DNA from: DATFKA01 sp035268885 | GTDB taxonomy: Bacteria > Bacteroidota > Bacteroidia > Chitinophagales > Saprospiraceae | Assembly: GCA_035268885.1 (NCBI GenBank) | Contig: DATFKA010000036.1 | Span: 1 to 64,000, forward strand | Direction: 5' to 3' | DNA: 64,000 nucleotides | Shown here: piece after piece, positions 34,835 to 44,874 of the stretch | Layout of the letters: every line of letters begins with the position of its first letter | Numbering within the stretch: the first letter of the stretch is position 1 | Notes under the pieces: model-generated | Seen by the model: only the letters and a program-made list of their open reading frames with translations | Databases searched by the model: none | Told to the model about the DNA's origin: nothing | Made by a program: the position numbers and the translations under genes

Positions 34835-36175
34835 ATGAAAATTATCATTGCAGGTTCCGGAGACATTGGCTTCCACCTGGCCGAATTATTAGCTTCCGAG
34901 AATCAGGATATCATCCTGATTGATACGAACCCCGAAGTATTAGAATACGCCGCTATTCATCTGGATGTGATGACTGTTAAGGGGGATGCCTCCTCTATGG
35001 AAATTCTGGAAGCGGCGGAAGTGCAAAAAGCAAAATTACTGATTGCCGTAACTACTTCTGAGAAAACGAATCTGCTTACGGCAATGTTAGCTAAGCGTAT
35101 GGGCGCAAAGCGCACCATCGCCCGGGTGAAAACCAGTGACTATCTTTCTGAAAAGAGCAAGGAGGCGTTTCACGAATTAGGTGTGGATACTTTAATCTCT
35201 CCCAATGATCTGGCCGCCTACGAGATTCATCGACTGATTGACGAATGTAATTTTACCGATATCTTTGAGTTTGAAGATGGTAAAATAAAACTGGTGGGGA
35301 TTACCCTGAATGATCAATCTCCCATCATTAATATTCCCCTGCGGCGCATTGATGCCTTTGCCGATCAGAATAAATTGATGCCCATTGCGATCTTACGGGG
35401 CTATAAAACCATCATCCCGCGTGGGGATACGATTATGAAACGGGGGGATCACGTCTACTTTATTGTCGAAAAGAACAATATGGATCTGCTCGAGAAAATC
35501 ATCGACGCCCCACAGGTCAAAATGCAGAATGTAATGATCATTGGTGGGACACAACTCGGGATGTCGGCGGCCAAATGCCTGGAAAAAGAATACCAGGTCA
35601 CCCTAATCGAAAAAGATAAGGAGCGATGTAAAGAATTAGCCGAAGAACTAGATAATACCCTGATTATTCACGGAGATAATGCTAACATCGATCTTCTGGA
35701 GTCGGAGGGCCTCAACGAAATGGATGCCTTTTTGGCTTTAACCCAAAACTCAGAGACCAATATTATCGCCAGCCTTACGGCAAAAAACCACGGCGTTCAT
35801 AAGACAATTGCGCAGGTAGAAAACCGGGAATACATCCACCTCTCGCAAAACATCGGCGTGGACACCCTGATCAACCGAAAACTGATCGCCGCTAATAATA
35901 TATTCCGTTTTGTCCGCAAAGGACGCATCGAAGCCATTACTTCCTTGCACGGTGTCGATGCCGAGGTGATTGAATACGTGGTCCATAAAAACAACCATCT
36001 GACCAAGTATCCACTGCGTAAATTACATCTTCCGGAGACTTCCTTAATTGGTGGGGTTATTCGGGGGGAGGAAAGTATTATTCCCTCGGGTGATTTTCAG
36101 CTGCAAAAAGACGATAAGGTGATTGTGTTTGCCCTGCCTCAGTCGATTAGTAAATTAGATAAGTTATTTAGATAA
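34835..36175 (+). CDS. trkA: Trk potassium uptake regulator TrkA
   Basis: This 446-residue cytoplasmic gating subunit has two RCK modules, each a Rossmann TrkA-N with TrkA-C. The first begins MKIIIAGSGDIGFHLAELL and IDTNPEVLEYA; the second begins MIIGGTQLGMSAAKCL near 225-240 and has IHGDNANIDLLESEGLNEMDAFLALT. NAD(H) or ATP binding controls the TrkH pore. I place the start at 34835 because the longer frame from 34793 adds 14 residues before the first beta strand. The trkH ATG directly follows its stop codon. Confidence 0.93.
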   Translation: MKIIIAGSGDIGFHLAELLASENQDIILIDTNPEVLEYAAIHLDVMTVKGDASSMEILEAAEVQKAKLLIAVTTSEKTNLLTAMLAKRMGAKRTIARVKTSDYLSEKSKEAFHELGVDTLISPNDLAAYEIHRLIDECNFTDIFEFEDGKIKLVGITLNDQSPIINIPLRRIDAFADQNKLMPIAILRGYKTIIPRGDTIMKRGDHVYFIVEKNNMDLLEKIIDAPQVKMQNVMIIGGTQLGMSAAKCLEKEYQVTLIEKDKERCKELAEELDNTLIIHGDNANIDLLESEGLNEMDAFLALTQNSETNIIASLTAKNHGVHKTIAQVENREYIHLSQNIGVDTLINRKLIAANNIFRFVRKGRIEAITSLHGVDAEVIEYVVHKNNHLTKYPLRKLHLPETSLIGGVIRGEESIIPSGDFQLQKDDKVIVFALPQSISKLDKLFR

Positions 36176-37648
36176 ATGAGTAGAGGACCGCTGGCAGGAA
36201 TTAATACCAAACCTATCGCCCGGGTCATCGGAGGCTTACAATTATTGATTGGGGGCTTGATGTTGACCAGCATTCCCTTTTCCCTGTATTACAAAAGTGG
36301 TGATGCCAGGTCCTTTCTGGTGTCGGGCCTAATCTGCCTCACGGTGGGTAGTTTGCTTTGGTTTACCGTGCCAAAAGACGATCTGGATATTCGCAAGCGC
36401 GAAGGTTATTTAATTGTAGCCCTGGGCTGGTTATCTATGGTCTTGGCGGGGACCTTGCCCTATTTGATTAGTGGAGTGATCCCGCATCCCATTGATGCCC
36501 TCTTCGAAACGGTTTCGGGAATGACGACAACCGGGGCTTCCATATTGACGGATATTGAGGTAATACCCAGGGGGATGCTTTTTTGGCGGAGTATGACTCA
36601 GTGGATTGGCGGTATGGGAATTATCGTATTGACGGTAGCCTTATTCCCATTGTTAGGCATCGGCGGCATCGAATTATTTGTTGCCGAAGCACCGGGGCCT
36701 ACTTCTGATAAGTTACATCCCCGAATTCAGGAGACCGCCAAGCGGCTATGGTTTATTTACGTTGGTCTGACGGGCGTTTTAACTATCCTACTGTGGGTAC
36801 TGGGGATGTCTTTTTACGATGCCATCAATCACGCCCTCACTACAATGGCTACCGGTGGGTTCTCTACCAAAAATGCGAGTATGGCCCATTTCGACCAGGC
36901 CAGTATCCAGTACGTGATCATCTTTTTTATGTTTGTGGCGGGAACGAATTACACCGTGATTCACCATGCCCTGCGGGGCCGCTTAAGCCGGGTGCGCCGA
37001 GCAGAAGAGTTCTGGGCCTACCTTTCGGTGGTCTTATTTCTGACGGGGCTGATCACCTGGAATGTCATCTACAACACAAATCACTCCTTCGAACAATCTT
37101 TTCGGGAAAGCCTTTTTCAGGTTGTTTCATTGATAACGACCACCGGCTATGTCTCCGCAGATTATAGTCAGTGGGGAGATGCGGCACTGGTCCTGATCTT
37201 TGTCATGTTGTTTGTGGGGGCCTGTGCGGGCTCGACCAGTGGAGGGATCAAACTGGTACGTCATATTGTTTTCTTTAAGAATTCCATTCTGGAGTTTAAG
37301 CGCATATTACATCCGCGTGCCATTGTCCCCCTGAAGCTTAACGGAGGGGTCGTAGCTCCGCGAATCATGACCCACATTATCATTTTCCTTTTACTCTACC
37401 TTTTTATTTTTGTAGTGGGCTCGGTCATTGTAGCCGCTATGGGACTTGATTTTACAACCGCCATCGGGGCGGTGGCCACCTCCCTGGGTAACGTTGGTCC
37501 CGGTATTGGTGGGGTAGGGCCCGTGGATAATTTCGCCTGGTTACCCTACCCGGTCAAATTTTTCCTATCTTTTCTAATGTTATTGGGACGGCTGGAATTA
37601 TTCACCATTTTGGTCTTATTCACGCCTTATTTTTGGAAGATGAATTAA
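36176..37648 (+). CDS. trkH: Trk potassium transporter membrane subunit TrkH
   Basis: This 490-residue membrane protein has about ten helices and four selectivity-filter-like turns typical of TrkH: SGMTTTGASIL, HALTTMATGGFSTK, SLITTTGYVSADY and ATSLGNVGPGIG. It imports potassium with TrkA as its regulator. The ATG immediately follows the trkA stop, so the two are translationally coupled. The gene ends 28 bp before alaS, which is convergent, with no obvious hairpin between. Confidence 0.94.
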   Translation: MSRGPLAGINTKPIARVIGGLQLLIGGLMLTSIPFSLYYKSGDARSFLVSGLICLTVGSLLWFTVPKDDLDIRKREGYLIVALGWLSMVLAGTLPYLISGVIPHPIDALFETVSGMTTTGASILTDIEVIPRGMLFWRSMTQWIGGMGIIVLTVALFPLLGIGGIELFVAEAPGPTSDKLHPRIQETAKRLWFIYVGLTGVLTILLWVLGMSFYDAINHALTTMATGGFSTKNASMAHFDQASIQYVIIFFMFVAGTNYTVIHHALRGRLSRVRRAEEFWAYLSVVLFLTGLITWNVIYNTNHSFEQSFRESLFQVVSLITTTGYVSADYSQWGDAALVLIFVMLFVGACAGSTSGGIKLVRHIVFFKNSILEFKRILHPRAIVPLKLNGGVVAPRIMTHIIIFLLLYLFIFVVGSVIVAAMGLDFTTAIGAVATSLGNVGPGIGGVGPVDNFAWLPYPVKFFLSFLMLLGRLELFTILVLFTPYFWKMN

Positions 37649-37676
37649 AGTCTTTTCTTGACCGGAACTGGACGAT

Positions 37677-40301
37677 TTATACCATCTCCTTAGCTTGTTC
37701 AATCACCTTGTCGAGACCACTCAGGTCTTTTCCACCCGCCGTGGCGAAAAATGGCTGACCGCCACCACCACCTTTGATGTTTTTAGCCAATTCCCGGACC
37801 ATGTTTCCGGCGTGGTACTTTCCACTGTCAGCTAGTTCACGTGAGACGACGATCATGATCTGTGGTTTGTTATTTACTTCGGCAGCAAAGACAATCAGGG
37901 CATTACCCAGCTCTTTATCCAGCTGATAGGCTAGATTTTTAATGGCATTACTATCTTGTATGGGTAAGCGCTGGATGAGGATATTCACCCCACCCTTCTC
38001 TTCTACTGCTTTGAGCAAATCTCCTTTTAGGTTGGCCGCCTGTGCCGCCAAAAGTTGTTCTACTTCCTTTTGCAGGGCTTTGTTTTCTTCCTGTAAGGTA
38101 CTTACACTGCGTACGACATCCTTGGTGGTCTTGAACAAGAGCCGTACCTGATCCAGTGTTTCCAGTTCCCTTTTGATGAAGGCTTCCGCCTGGTCGGCCG
38201 TGATTGCTTCAATACGACGGATTCCCGCCGCTACGGAAGTTTCGGCAGTGATCTTAAAAAGTCCAATCTCTCCGGTCGCCTGCACGTGGGTTCCTCCGCA
38301 GAGCTCCCGCGAAAAGTTGGGATCAAAGGTAATCATACGGACCAGGTCTCCGTATTTTTCGCCGAAGAGCATTAAGGCGCCTGCCTCCCTGGCCTTTTCA
38401 ATGGGGATGGCGCGTTGTTCCTCCAACTGGATATTCTCCCGGATTTTCTGGTTGACGCGATCTTCAATTTTGGCCATTTCTTCCGCCGTAAGTTTTTGGA
38501 AGTGAGAAAAGTCGAAGCGTAAGCGTTTGTGGTCTACATCCTGTCCTTTCTGTAAGGCGTGCTCCCCGACAATTTCGTGCAGTGCAGCGTGCATTAGGTG
38601 TACTGCGGAGTGATTATTTGAGGTCGCCCGACGCCGGTCGGCTCTGACTTCGGCCCGTACACTGGCCTCCATATCTTTTGGCAATTGCTTCACTACGTGG
38701 ATGATCAGGTCATTTTCTTTTTGGGTATCCAGCACGGAGATTTTTTCATCTCCGACGATCAATAAACCTGTATCGCCGGCCTGCCCGCCACTTTGCGCAT
38801 AAAAGGGCGTAGTGGCCAGTACGATTTGGTACTGCTCTTTATTTTTGGCTTTTACCGTTCGATACTTCAAGATCTGAGTTGTGGGCACAGATAACTCGTC
38901 ATAGCCGACGAATTCGACTTCGTCTCCCTGGCAGACGGTATTCCAGTCCCCAACGGCTTTTTGTGCGTCTTTTCGCGAGCGCGCTTTTTGTTCGGCCAGT
39001 GCTTTCTCAAATCCGGCTTCGTCAACGGTCCAGCCTTTTTCCTCCGCCAATAATCGAGTCAGGTCAATCGGGAAGCCGTAGGTGTCGTAGAGCTCAAAGG
39101 CATCCTGCCCGTCGATTTGTTTATCCATTGTTTCGAGGGCTTCGAAACGGCTCAGGCCATTTTCCAGGGTGTTTAGAAAGGACTTTTCTTCCCCTTCAAC
39201 AATCCTGGCCACTTGTTCTTTTTGGGCCGCAAGCTCTGGGAATACATCCGCAAAGCGATCGGCCAGCATTGCTACCAGACTAAATAGATAAGGTTCTTTA
39301 ATATCCAGGAAGGAGTAGTTGTAACGCACGGCACGGCGCAGAATACGGCGTATAACGTAACCAGCACCGGAGTTACCCGGAAGCTGACCATCGGCGATGG
39401 CAAAGCTGACGGCGCGAATGTGGTCTGAAATAACCCGCATAGCAATATCACTTTTGGCCGATTCTTCGTAACTATTGGTGTATTTCTTGCCAGAAGCTTT
39501 TTCTAATTTTTCAATAAAAGGCGTAAAGATGTCCGTCTCGTAATTGGATTGCTTACCCTGGATGGCCATGGTCAGGCGCTCAAAACCCATACCGGTATCA
39601 ATGTGCTTCTCGGGTAGTTCTTCCAGGCTGCCGTCCGCTTTTCGGTTAAACTGGATAAATACCAGATTCCAGATCTCGATCACTAGTGGATGATCCTGAT
39701 TAACCAGTTCGCGGCCACTTTGTTTTTTTCTGTCCTCGTCTGGACGCAGGTCAATATGGATTTCGGAACAGGGTCCGCAAGGACCAGTATCTCCCATCTC
39801 CCAGAAGTTATCTTTTTTATCAAAATACAGGATACGATCCTTGGGTAGGTAGCGCTCCCACAAGGCTACTGCTTCTTCGTCGGCGGGTAAGCCCAGCCCT
39901 TGATCACCTTCAAAAACACTGGCGTACAGGCGTTCTTTATCCAGTTGGTAGATGTCGGTAAGTAATTCCCAGGCAAAATCAATGGCTTCTTTTTTGAAGT
40001 AGTCGCCGATGGACCAGTTGCCGAGCATCTCAAACATTGTATGGTGATAGCTATCGCGGCCTACTTCTTCCAGGTCATTATGCTTACCGGAGACCCGTAG
40101 GCACTTTTGTGTGTCCGCGATACGCCGGGAATCGGGTACCTGATTGCCCAAAAACAGGTCTTTAAATTGATTCATACCGGCATTGGTAAACATTAGAGTA
40201 GGGTCATCTTTGCTTACAATGGGAGCGGAGGAGACGATTTTATGCTGCTTGGAAGCAAAAAAGTCCATAAACTGCTGGCGAATCTCTTGTGACGTCATCA
40301 T
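37677..40301 (-). CDS. alaS: Alanine-tRNA ligase
   Basis: This 874-residue class II synthetase charges tRNA-Ala. Landmarks are motif 1 TNAGMNQFKDLFLG, KHNDLEEVG, FEMLGNWSIGDYFKKEAI, the class II motif 3 region with GAGYVIRRILRRAVRY, the editing-domain zinc ligands HSAVHLMHAALHEIVG and CGGTHV, and the C-terminal GGGGGQPFFATAGGK of the C-Ala domain. The length is standard. It is convergent with trkH. Its upstream 371 bp are non-coding. Confidence 0.96.
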   Translation of the reverse strand: MMTSQEIRQQFMDFFASKQHKIVSSAPIVSKDDPTLMFTNAGMNQFKDLFLGNQVPDSRRIADTQKCLRVSGKHNDLEEVGRDSYHHTMFEMLGNWSIGDYFKKEAIDFAWELLTDIYQLDKERLYASVFEGDQGLGLPADEEAVALWERYLPKDRILYFDKKDNFWEMGDTGPCGPCSEIHIDLRPDEDRKKQSGRELVNQDHPLVIEIWNLVFIQFNRKADGSLEELPEKHIDTGMGFERLTMAIQGKQSNYETDIFTPFIEKLEKASGKKYTNSYEESAKSDIAMRVISDHIRAVSFAIADGQLPGNSGAGYVIRRILRRAVRYNYSFLDIKEPYLFSLVAMLADRFADVFPELAAQKEQVARIVEGEEKSFLNTLENGLSRFEALETMDKQIDGQDAFELYDTYGFPIDLTRLLAEEKGWTVDEAGFEKALAEQKARSRKDAQKAVGDWNTVCQGDEVEFVGYDELSVPTTQILKYRTVKAKNKEQYQIVLATTPFYAQSGGQAGDTGLLIVGDEKISVLDTQKENDLIIHVVKQLPKDMEASVRAEVRADRRRATSNNHSAVHLMHAALHEIVGEHALQKGQDVDHKRLRFDFSHFQKLTAEEMAKIEDRVNQKIRENIQLEEQRAIPIEKAREAGALMLFGEKYGDLVRMITFDPNFSRELCGGTHVQATGEIGLFKITAETSVAAGIRRIEAITADQAEAFIKRELETLDQVRLLFKTTKDVVRSVSTLQEENKALQKEVEQLLAAQAANLKGDLLKAVEEKGGVNILIQRLPIQDSNAIKNLAYQLDKELGNALIVFAAEVNNKPQIMIVVSRELADSGKYHAGNMVRELAKNIKGGGGGQPFFATAGGKDLSGLDKVIEQAKEMV

Positions 40302-40672
40302 TTTATCTGTTTGGTTCTTAACCTAGGTTAAAATTTTCTTAATTAACGGTAAAAGTCACGACTTCTACCCATATTTGCTGACCCTTTGTGCGAATATACT
40401 GTTTACATCGGCATAGGGACTAAGTTGAGCAGGAAATTCAAATATTGACATTTTTCTGCTTATAAAATTAAAGTTTGTAAGTATTTTGATGATAATTTGG
40501 TCTAAAAAGTACCTCTAGTTTTTGGATTTGTCAACTTGAGGTTTAAATTTACCTTCAGCGTAAGTTAAAACACTCAATTTTAAACAAAGGGAGGTCTTTT
40601 AAAATTTCAGCCAATACCCACAAAATCGGTAAAACGCTGCAAATTTAGTAAAATGACTAAGATCAACCACTC
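40302..40672. other. Divergent intergenic region between alaS and M23 peptidase
   Basis: These 371 bases contain no reading frame of note. They are AT-rich. On the minus strand TATATTCG precedes alaS by roughly 85 nt, one base from TAnnTTTG. Near the M23 gene is TTTTAAACAAAGGGAGG (about 40577-40593). I see no strong hairpin or riboswitch-like pattern. Confidence 0.4.
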
Positions 40673-41653
40673 ATGAGAAAGGAAAAGTTTGTTTACAATA
40701 CGCAGACCCTTCGTTACGAAAAGGTCGAAGTATCTCTAAGTTCGAGGCTACTGCGTGTTTTTGGTTTTTTGTGTGCTGCTATTCTAACTGCAGTACTCTT
40801 TACATTGGTATTACACCGTTATTTTCCGTCACCGGAGGTAAGAATTCTGCGATCTCAGATTGACCAAATGGCTGCCGAATACGAGCATGTCATGACAGAT
40901 ATGGATCAGCTGAATAAAGAATTGGAGCATCTACTCGATAAAGATGCTTACGCTTACCGTATGGTCTTTGGGATGGATCCCCTCGATGAGGACGTCCTGG
41001 AAGGGGGTATTGGTGGTCACAATGATAATGCGGAGTTGCGCAACCTGGAAAAAGGGCAGCTCATTATTGCCGCCAAGCGCAAGGTTCGTAAGCTAAAGCA
41101 TCAGATGGTGCTCCAATCTAAATCATTGGATACCATCCTGACCGAAGCCAAGCGCAAGGAAGAAATGCTGGCACATATTCCATCCATTAAGCCGGTCAAT
41201 CAGGATCGCCTGGCGCGCGGTGTTCGTCACTTATCGGGCTACGGTTATCGGATTCACCCCATCTACAAAACGCGTAAGATGCACTGGGGGATTGATTTCA
41301 CGGCTCCACGCGGGACAGCCGTACAGGCTACGGGAGATGGTGTAGTGAAGCGCATAGAGAAGAGGCGTACCGGCTACGGCTACAATGTCGTCATTGATCA
41401 CGGCTACGGCTATGAATCACTGTATGCACACTTTTCAAAGATTTTGGTTAAGAAAGGAGATAAAGTAAAACGTGGACAGAAGATTGGTGAAGTGGGTAGC
41501 ACGGGTACTTCCACGGCTCCGCACTGTCACTACGAAATTAAATACAAGGGCAAAAAAGTAAATCCGATCGATTATGTACTGGATGGACTGACGCCCGCCG
41601 AATATCGAGAATTGGTAGACGCAGCTTCTACCGTTAATCAATCGTTAGACTAA
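40673..41653 (+). CDS. M23 family metallopeptidase, membrane-anchored
   Basis: This 326-residue protein has one N-terminal membrane helix at about 26-49, a coiled-coil segment near 55-85 and again 120-165, and a LytM/M23 domain. The zinc ligands are visible: HPIYKTRKMHWGIDFTAP (H-x3-D type) near 200-217 and HCHYEIKYKGKKVNPIDY. It should cut peptide cross-links in peptidoglycan in the periplasm, as in MepM/NlpD-type proteins, with the catalytic residues apparently intact. The CapA-like gene follows after 9 bp. Confidence 0.9.
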   Translation: MRKEKFVYNTQTLRYEKVEVSLSSRLLRVFGFLCAAILTAVLFTLVLHRYFPSPEVRILRSQIDQMAAEYEHVMTDMDQLNKELEHLLDKDAYAYRMVFGMDPLDEDVLEGGIGGHNDNAELRNLEKGQLIIAAKRKVRKLKHQMVLQSKSLDTILTEAKRKEEMLAHIPSIKPVNQDRLARGVRHLSGYGYRIHPIYKTRKMHWGIDFTAPRGTAVQATGDGVVKRIEKRRTGYGYNVVIDHGYGYESLYAHFSKILVKKGDKVKRGQKIGEVGSTGTSTAPHCHYEIKYKGKKVNPIDYVLDGLTPAEYRELVDAASTVNQSLD

Positions 41654-41662
41654 GCAAAAGAT

Positions 41663-42817
41663 ATGAATACATCATTTCTCAAAAAAGACCTTCCTTTGGG
41701 AGGTCTTTTTTTCGTACTACTCGTTTTTTGCCTAAGCAGTTGCCAACCGGCAGAGGCTAATGCTCCCAAATTAATGGCCTCAGTAGCCGATTCTACCGTG
41801 GCGGACACCCTGCCCGCCGAAGCGGCGGTGGATACCACTCCGCAGTATCACCGCGTCGTCGGCGTGGGGGATATGATGCTGGGCACCAACTATCCTTCCG
41901 CTAGTTATCTGCCGCCAGAGGGTGGCAGAACGATGCTAGCTCACGTAGCGGATACCCTACGCAATGCCGATCTTACCTTTGGAAACCTGGAAGGAACTAT
42001 CCTCAATGAGGGCGGTACGGCCAAGCGCTGCAACAATCCTGCAGCCTGTTATGTATTCCGTAGTCCGGAATCTTATGCGAAACATTTCTCTACCGCGGGT
42101 TTCGACCTCTTGAGTCTGGCTAATAATCACTCTGGTGACTTTGGTTCTCCCGGACGCAAGCGTACCAAAGCAGTGCTAGACGCCGAAGGCATTGCCTACG
42201 CGGGCCTGGCGGGCACCGACGAAACGGCCATCATCGAGCGCAATGGTATTACCTATGGTTTCTGCGCCTTCGCCCCGAATAGTGGCACCTGTGATGTTAG
42301 GAATATATCCCGCGCCAAACAGATCGTTAGCTCCCTGGTGGATCAGGTTGATGTGATCGTGGTCTCTTTTCACGGTGGAGCGGAGGGGGCTAAACATCAA
42401 CATGTACCGCGGAAATATGAAACGTACTACGGTGAAAATCGTGGCAATGTTTATGAATTTGCCCACGCGGTGGTAGATGCCGGTGCGGATATTGTTTTTG
42501 GCCACGGTCCACACGTGACGCGCGCCATGGAGTTGTACAACGACCGTCTGATCTGCTACAGCCTGGGTAATTTCTGTACCTACGGCCGCTTTAACGTGCG
42601 GGGCGTTAACGGTGTGGCTCCCATCGTCAGTCTACGGATTGATGAGGAAGGGAAATTCATCGACGGTCAGGTCATTCCTATTTACCAGATGAAAACGCAC
42701 GGACCTAAGTACGACAGCCAAAAGCGGGCGATTAAGCTGTTGCAGAACCTAACGGCGGCCGATTTTCCCGAGACCAGTCTTTCGATTAGGGACGATGGTA
42801 AGTTGGGAAGAAAATAA
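41663..42817 (+). CDS. CapA-family lipoprotein (metallophosphatase-like)
   Basis: This 384-residue protein begins with a lipoprotein signal (VLLVFCLSSCQPAE, lipid Cys at about 29). It has the PGA_cap/CapA fold: GVGDMMLGTNYPS near 72-84, TFGNLEGTILNEGG, SLANNHSGDFG, VVSFHGGAEGAKHQH and DIVFGHGPHVTRAMELY with GNFCTYGRF. In Bacillus, CapA helps assemble poly-gamma-glutamate; in other phyla the fold occurs without that polymer. No capB/capC genes are here, so a role in poly-gamma-glutamate synthesis is unlikely. Confidence 0.86.
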   Translation: MNTSFLKKDLPLGGLFFVLLVFCLSSCQPAEANAPKLMASVADSTVADTLPAEAAVDTTPQYHRVVGVGDMMLGTNYPSASYLPPEGGRTMLAHVADTLRNADLTFGNLEGTILNEGGTAKRCNNPAACYVFRSPESYAKHFSTAGFDLLSLANNHSGDFGSPGRKRTKAVLDAEGIAYAGLAGTDETAIIERNGITYGFCAFAPNSGTCDVRNISRAKQIVSSLVDQVDVIVVSFHGGAEGAKHQHVPRKYETYYGENRGNVYEFAHAVVDAGADIVFGHGPHVTRAMELYNDRLICYSLGNFCTYGRFNVRGVNGVAPIVSLRIDEEGKFIDGQVIPIYQMKTHGPKYDSQKRAIKLLQNLTAADFPETSLSIRDDGKLGRK

Positions 42818-42832
42818 AATTTACTGGAACTG

Positions 42833-42994
42833 ATGGCTTACGCTAATAAATTAAGGAAGAAAAATAACCAGGAATGGGAGATCGTGACGAATTTGCTGTT
42901 TGGAGATCTAAGTATTTGCTTTGTAGATGATGAAATAGAATTGCGGGGTCCGAAGCAACTCATTAAAAGGCTGAGAAGAAAATGTAAAATTTAG
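42833..42994 (+). CDS. Small hypothetical protein (53 residues)
   Basis: An ATG at 42833 opens a 53-codon frame ending in TAG at 42992-42994. The product is basic overall, beginning MAYANKLRKKNNQEWEIV with a hydrophobic and acidic middle (LLFGDLSICFVDDEIEL) and a basic end (LIKRLRRKCKI). I do not recognise it. It sits 15 bp downstream of the CapA-like gene, and a palindromic repeat begins 5 bp after it. Coding status is uncertain: it could be chance or the remnant of a larger gene. Confidence 0.35.
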   Translation: MAYANKLRKKNNQEWEIVTNLLFGDLSICFVDDEIELRGPKQLIKRLRRKCKI

Positions 42995-42999
42995 GTTTA

Positions 43000-43019
43000 G
43001 TCGAAGTTCCGGCTTCGAC
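43000..43019. repeat. Palindromic repeat element, copy 2
   Basis: GTCGAAGTT and GGCTTCGAC surround a CC centre. This matches the copies at 23661 and 55901 except for a C-to-T and an A-to-G change that leave two G-U wobble pairs in an RNA stem. It lies in the convergent gap between the small ORF and the S41 protease gene. Confidence 0.65.
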
Positions 43020-43027
43020 CCCGTGCT

Positions 43028-44692
43028 TTAATCCCTCAACTGCTTCCTGCGCAAGATCTCCCGGTAATCGGCCAGCGCATCCAGGGCGGTAGTGATCATG
43101 GGGTCAGACTGATTGATAACCTGGAAATAGCCTTCATCCTGGAAAAAATGCTTCCCGATGCGGGCTTTTAATTCTGCCTTCAGTTGCTCTTTCAGAAGAG
43201 GGGGGGCTATCCCAGGAGCAGTCTTGGGGGCCTGTTCTTTTGCATAAGCGAGAAAAGCCTGAAAATCTGCCGGCGCAATCTGAAACGATTTTACGAAAGT
43301 ATTTAGATCCATATTCTTTAGCTTCGCTTCGTATTGCTGAATCAGTTGAAAGCTGAAGGAAGGAACAAATTGTCGCAGAATCAAGAAATCATCTTGCATT
43401 AGTTGAGTGTCCAGGGGGACAAAAACGTCGGGAATAATTCCACCACCGCCAAAAACGACCCGACCATTATCGGTGAAGTAGCGGGTAGAGTCTTTAATAC
43501 TGATATTATTAGCAGAAAGCAACTCTCCGGACTCGTAGCGCTCATTGAAGTCGTTGCGATAGGCTTCGGTATCGTCGTAGGGCTTCTGAATAGAGCGCCC
43601 CGAAGGAGTATAATAGCGGGCAATGGTCAAACGGAGAGCGGAACCATCGCGTAGCTGATACTGCTCCTGAACAAGTCCCTTTCCAAAAGAGCGACGACCT
43701 ACCAAAATACCGCGATCGTGGTCCTGAATAGCACCGGCCATGATTTCGGAGGCCGAGGCAGTACCTTCGTCAATGAGTACTGCAATTTTATCAATATTGA
43801 AGATACTGCGACCACTGGTGTTATAGTCATTTCGGCTTACGGCTCTGCCTTGGGTATATACCATTAAATTACCCTTTTCATCAAAAAGTTGGTTGAGCAT
43901 ATTGGTGGCCTTCTGTAAGTAGCCACCTGGATTGTGCCGTAGGTCGAGAATGAGATCTTCCATTCCTTCGCGCTGCAATTCTTCCAGGGCATCAATGAAT
44001 TCGCGATCCGTGGTGGCCGCAAAACGATTTACTTTGATATAACCCGTGTTGTCGCTGATCATGTAATTGGCATCTATACTTTCCAGGGGTATTTCGTCAC
44101 GGGTGATCTCAAAGTGCTGAATACTGTCGATACCGGTACGCAGAATACCGACTTCTACGGTAGTTCCTTTTTTTCCTTTGAGCAGAGAAATGATTCCCGC
44201 ATTGGTAATTCCGTTACCCGCGATGATAGAATCTTCTACGGCCACAATTCTATCACCCGCCTTTACGCCTACACTTTCGGCCGGACCTCCAGACAGCGCA
44301 CTGATCACGACTACCGTATCCTCCAGGATCATAAATTCTACGCCGATACCTTCAAAGTTTCCCTGCATCTGTTCATTAATGCTTTCGAGTTCTTCTGCAG
44401 AGATATAGGAAGAGTGGGGATCTAATTGTCCAAGAATGTTTTCTATGGCTTCGTCGACCAGCTCGTCGCGATCTACCTCGTCTACGTATTTGGACTCGAT
44501 ATAGCGCAGGAGTTGATCAATTTTACTATTACCAGATGCCGTTTGAGCAATAGAAGCATCTTCTACGATCATGGTAGCCTCAACGGGCTTGAGTTGCAAA
44601 CCAATCAAAACTCCGGTCACCAGGGCAACGGAAAGCATGAAAGGTAGCCACAGATAAACAGACTTGATCCGGGTAGTTTTGTTTTCTTGCAT
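43028..44692 (-). CDS. S41 family C-terminal processing peptidase
   Basis: This 554-residue protease has an N-terminal signal-anchor (LPFMLSVALVTGVLIGLQL), a PDZ domain near 95-180 (GNFEGIGVEFMILEDTVVVIS ... GVKAGDRIVAVEDSIIAG) and the S41 catalytic core with LILDLRHNPGGYL. The nucleophile Ser lies in DEGTASASEIMAGAIQDHDRGILVG and the base Lys in RRSFGKGLVQEQ. Relatives (CtpA/Prc) trim periplasmic proteins at their C-termini. The C-terminal extension beyond the core is about 180 residues. The minus strand has a TAAATTTG box at 44738-44745, upstream of the start. Confidence 0.92.
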   Translation of the reverse strand: MQENKTTRIKSVYLWLPFMLSVALVTGVLIGLQLKPVEATMIVEDASIAQTASGNSKIDQLLRYIESKYVDEVDRDELVDEAIENILGQLDPHSSYISAEELESINEQMQGNFEGIGVEFMILEDTVVVISALSGGPAESVGVKAGDRIVAVEDSIIAGNGITNAGIISLLKGKKGTTVEVGILRTGIDSIQHFEITRDEIPLESIDANYMISDNTGYIKVNRFAATTDREFIDALEELQREGMEDLILDLRHNPGGYLQKATNMLNQLFDEKGNLMVYTQGRAVSRNDYNTSGRSIFNIDKIAVLIDEGTASASEIMAGAIQDHDRGILVGRRSFGKGLVQEQYQLRDGSALRLTIARYYTPSGRSIQKPYDDTEAYRNDFNERYESGELLSANNISIKDSTRYFTDNGRVVFGGGGIIPDVFVPLDTQLMQDDFLILRQFVPSFSFQLIQQYEAKLKNMDLNTFVKSFQIAPADFQAFLAYAKEQAPKTAPGIAPPLLKEQLKAELKARIGKHFFQDEGYFQVINQSDPMITTALDALADYREILRRKQLRD

Positions 44693-44874
44693 GGTTATAT
44701 GGTCACTTAGTCTTTTGCAAACAGTACGCTAAAAAGACAAATTTAGGGGTTTTATGTTGACTAGGGCGAAGTTTTTTTAGACTGAAATTGTGGTTATTTC
44801 ATTTTGAAAGTTATGGACCAGTCGAGATCTAAGCATTATTTTCTATCTTTAGAACAAGTAAATCCTCGGTAGCT

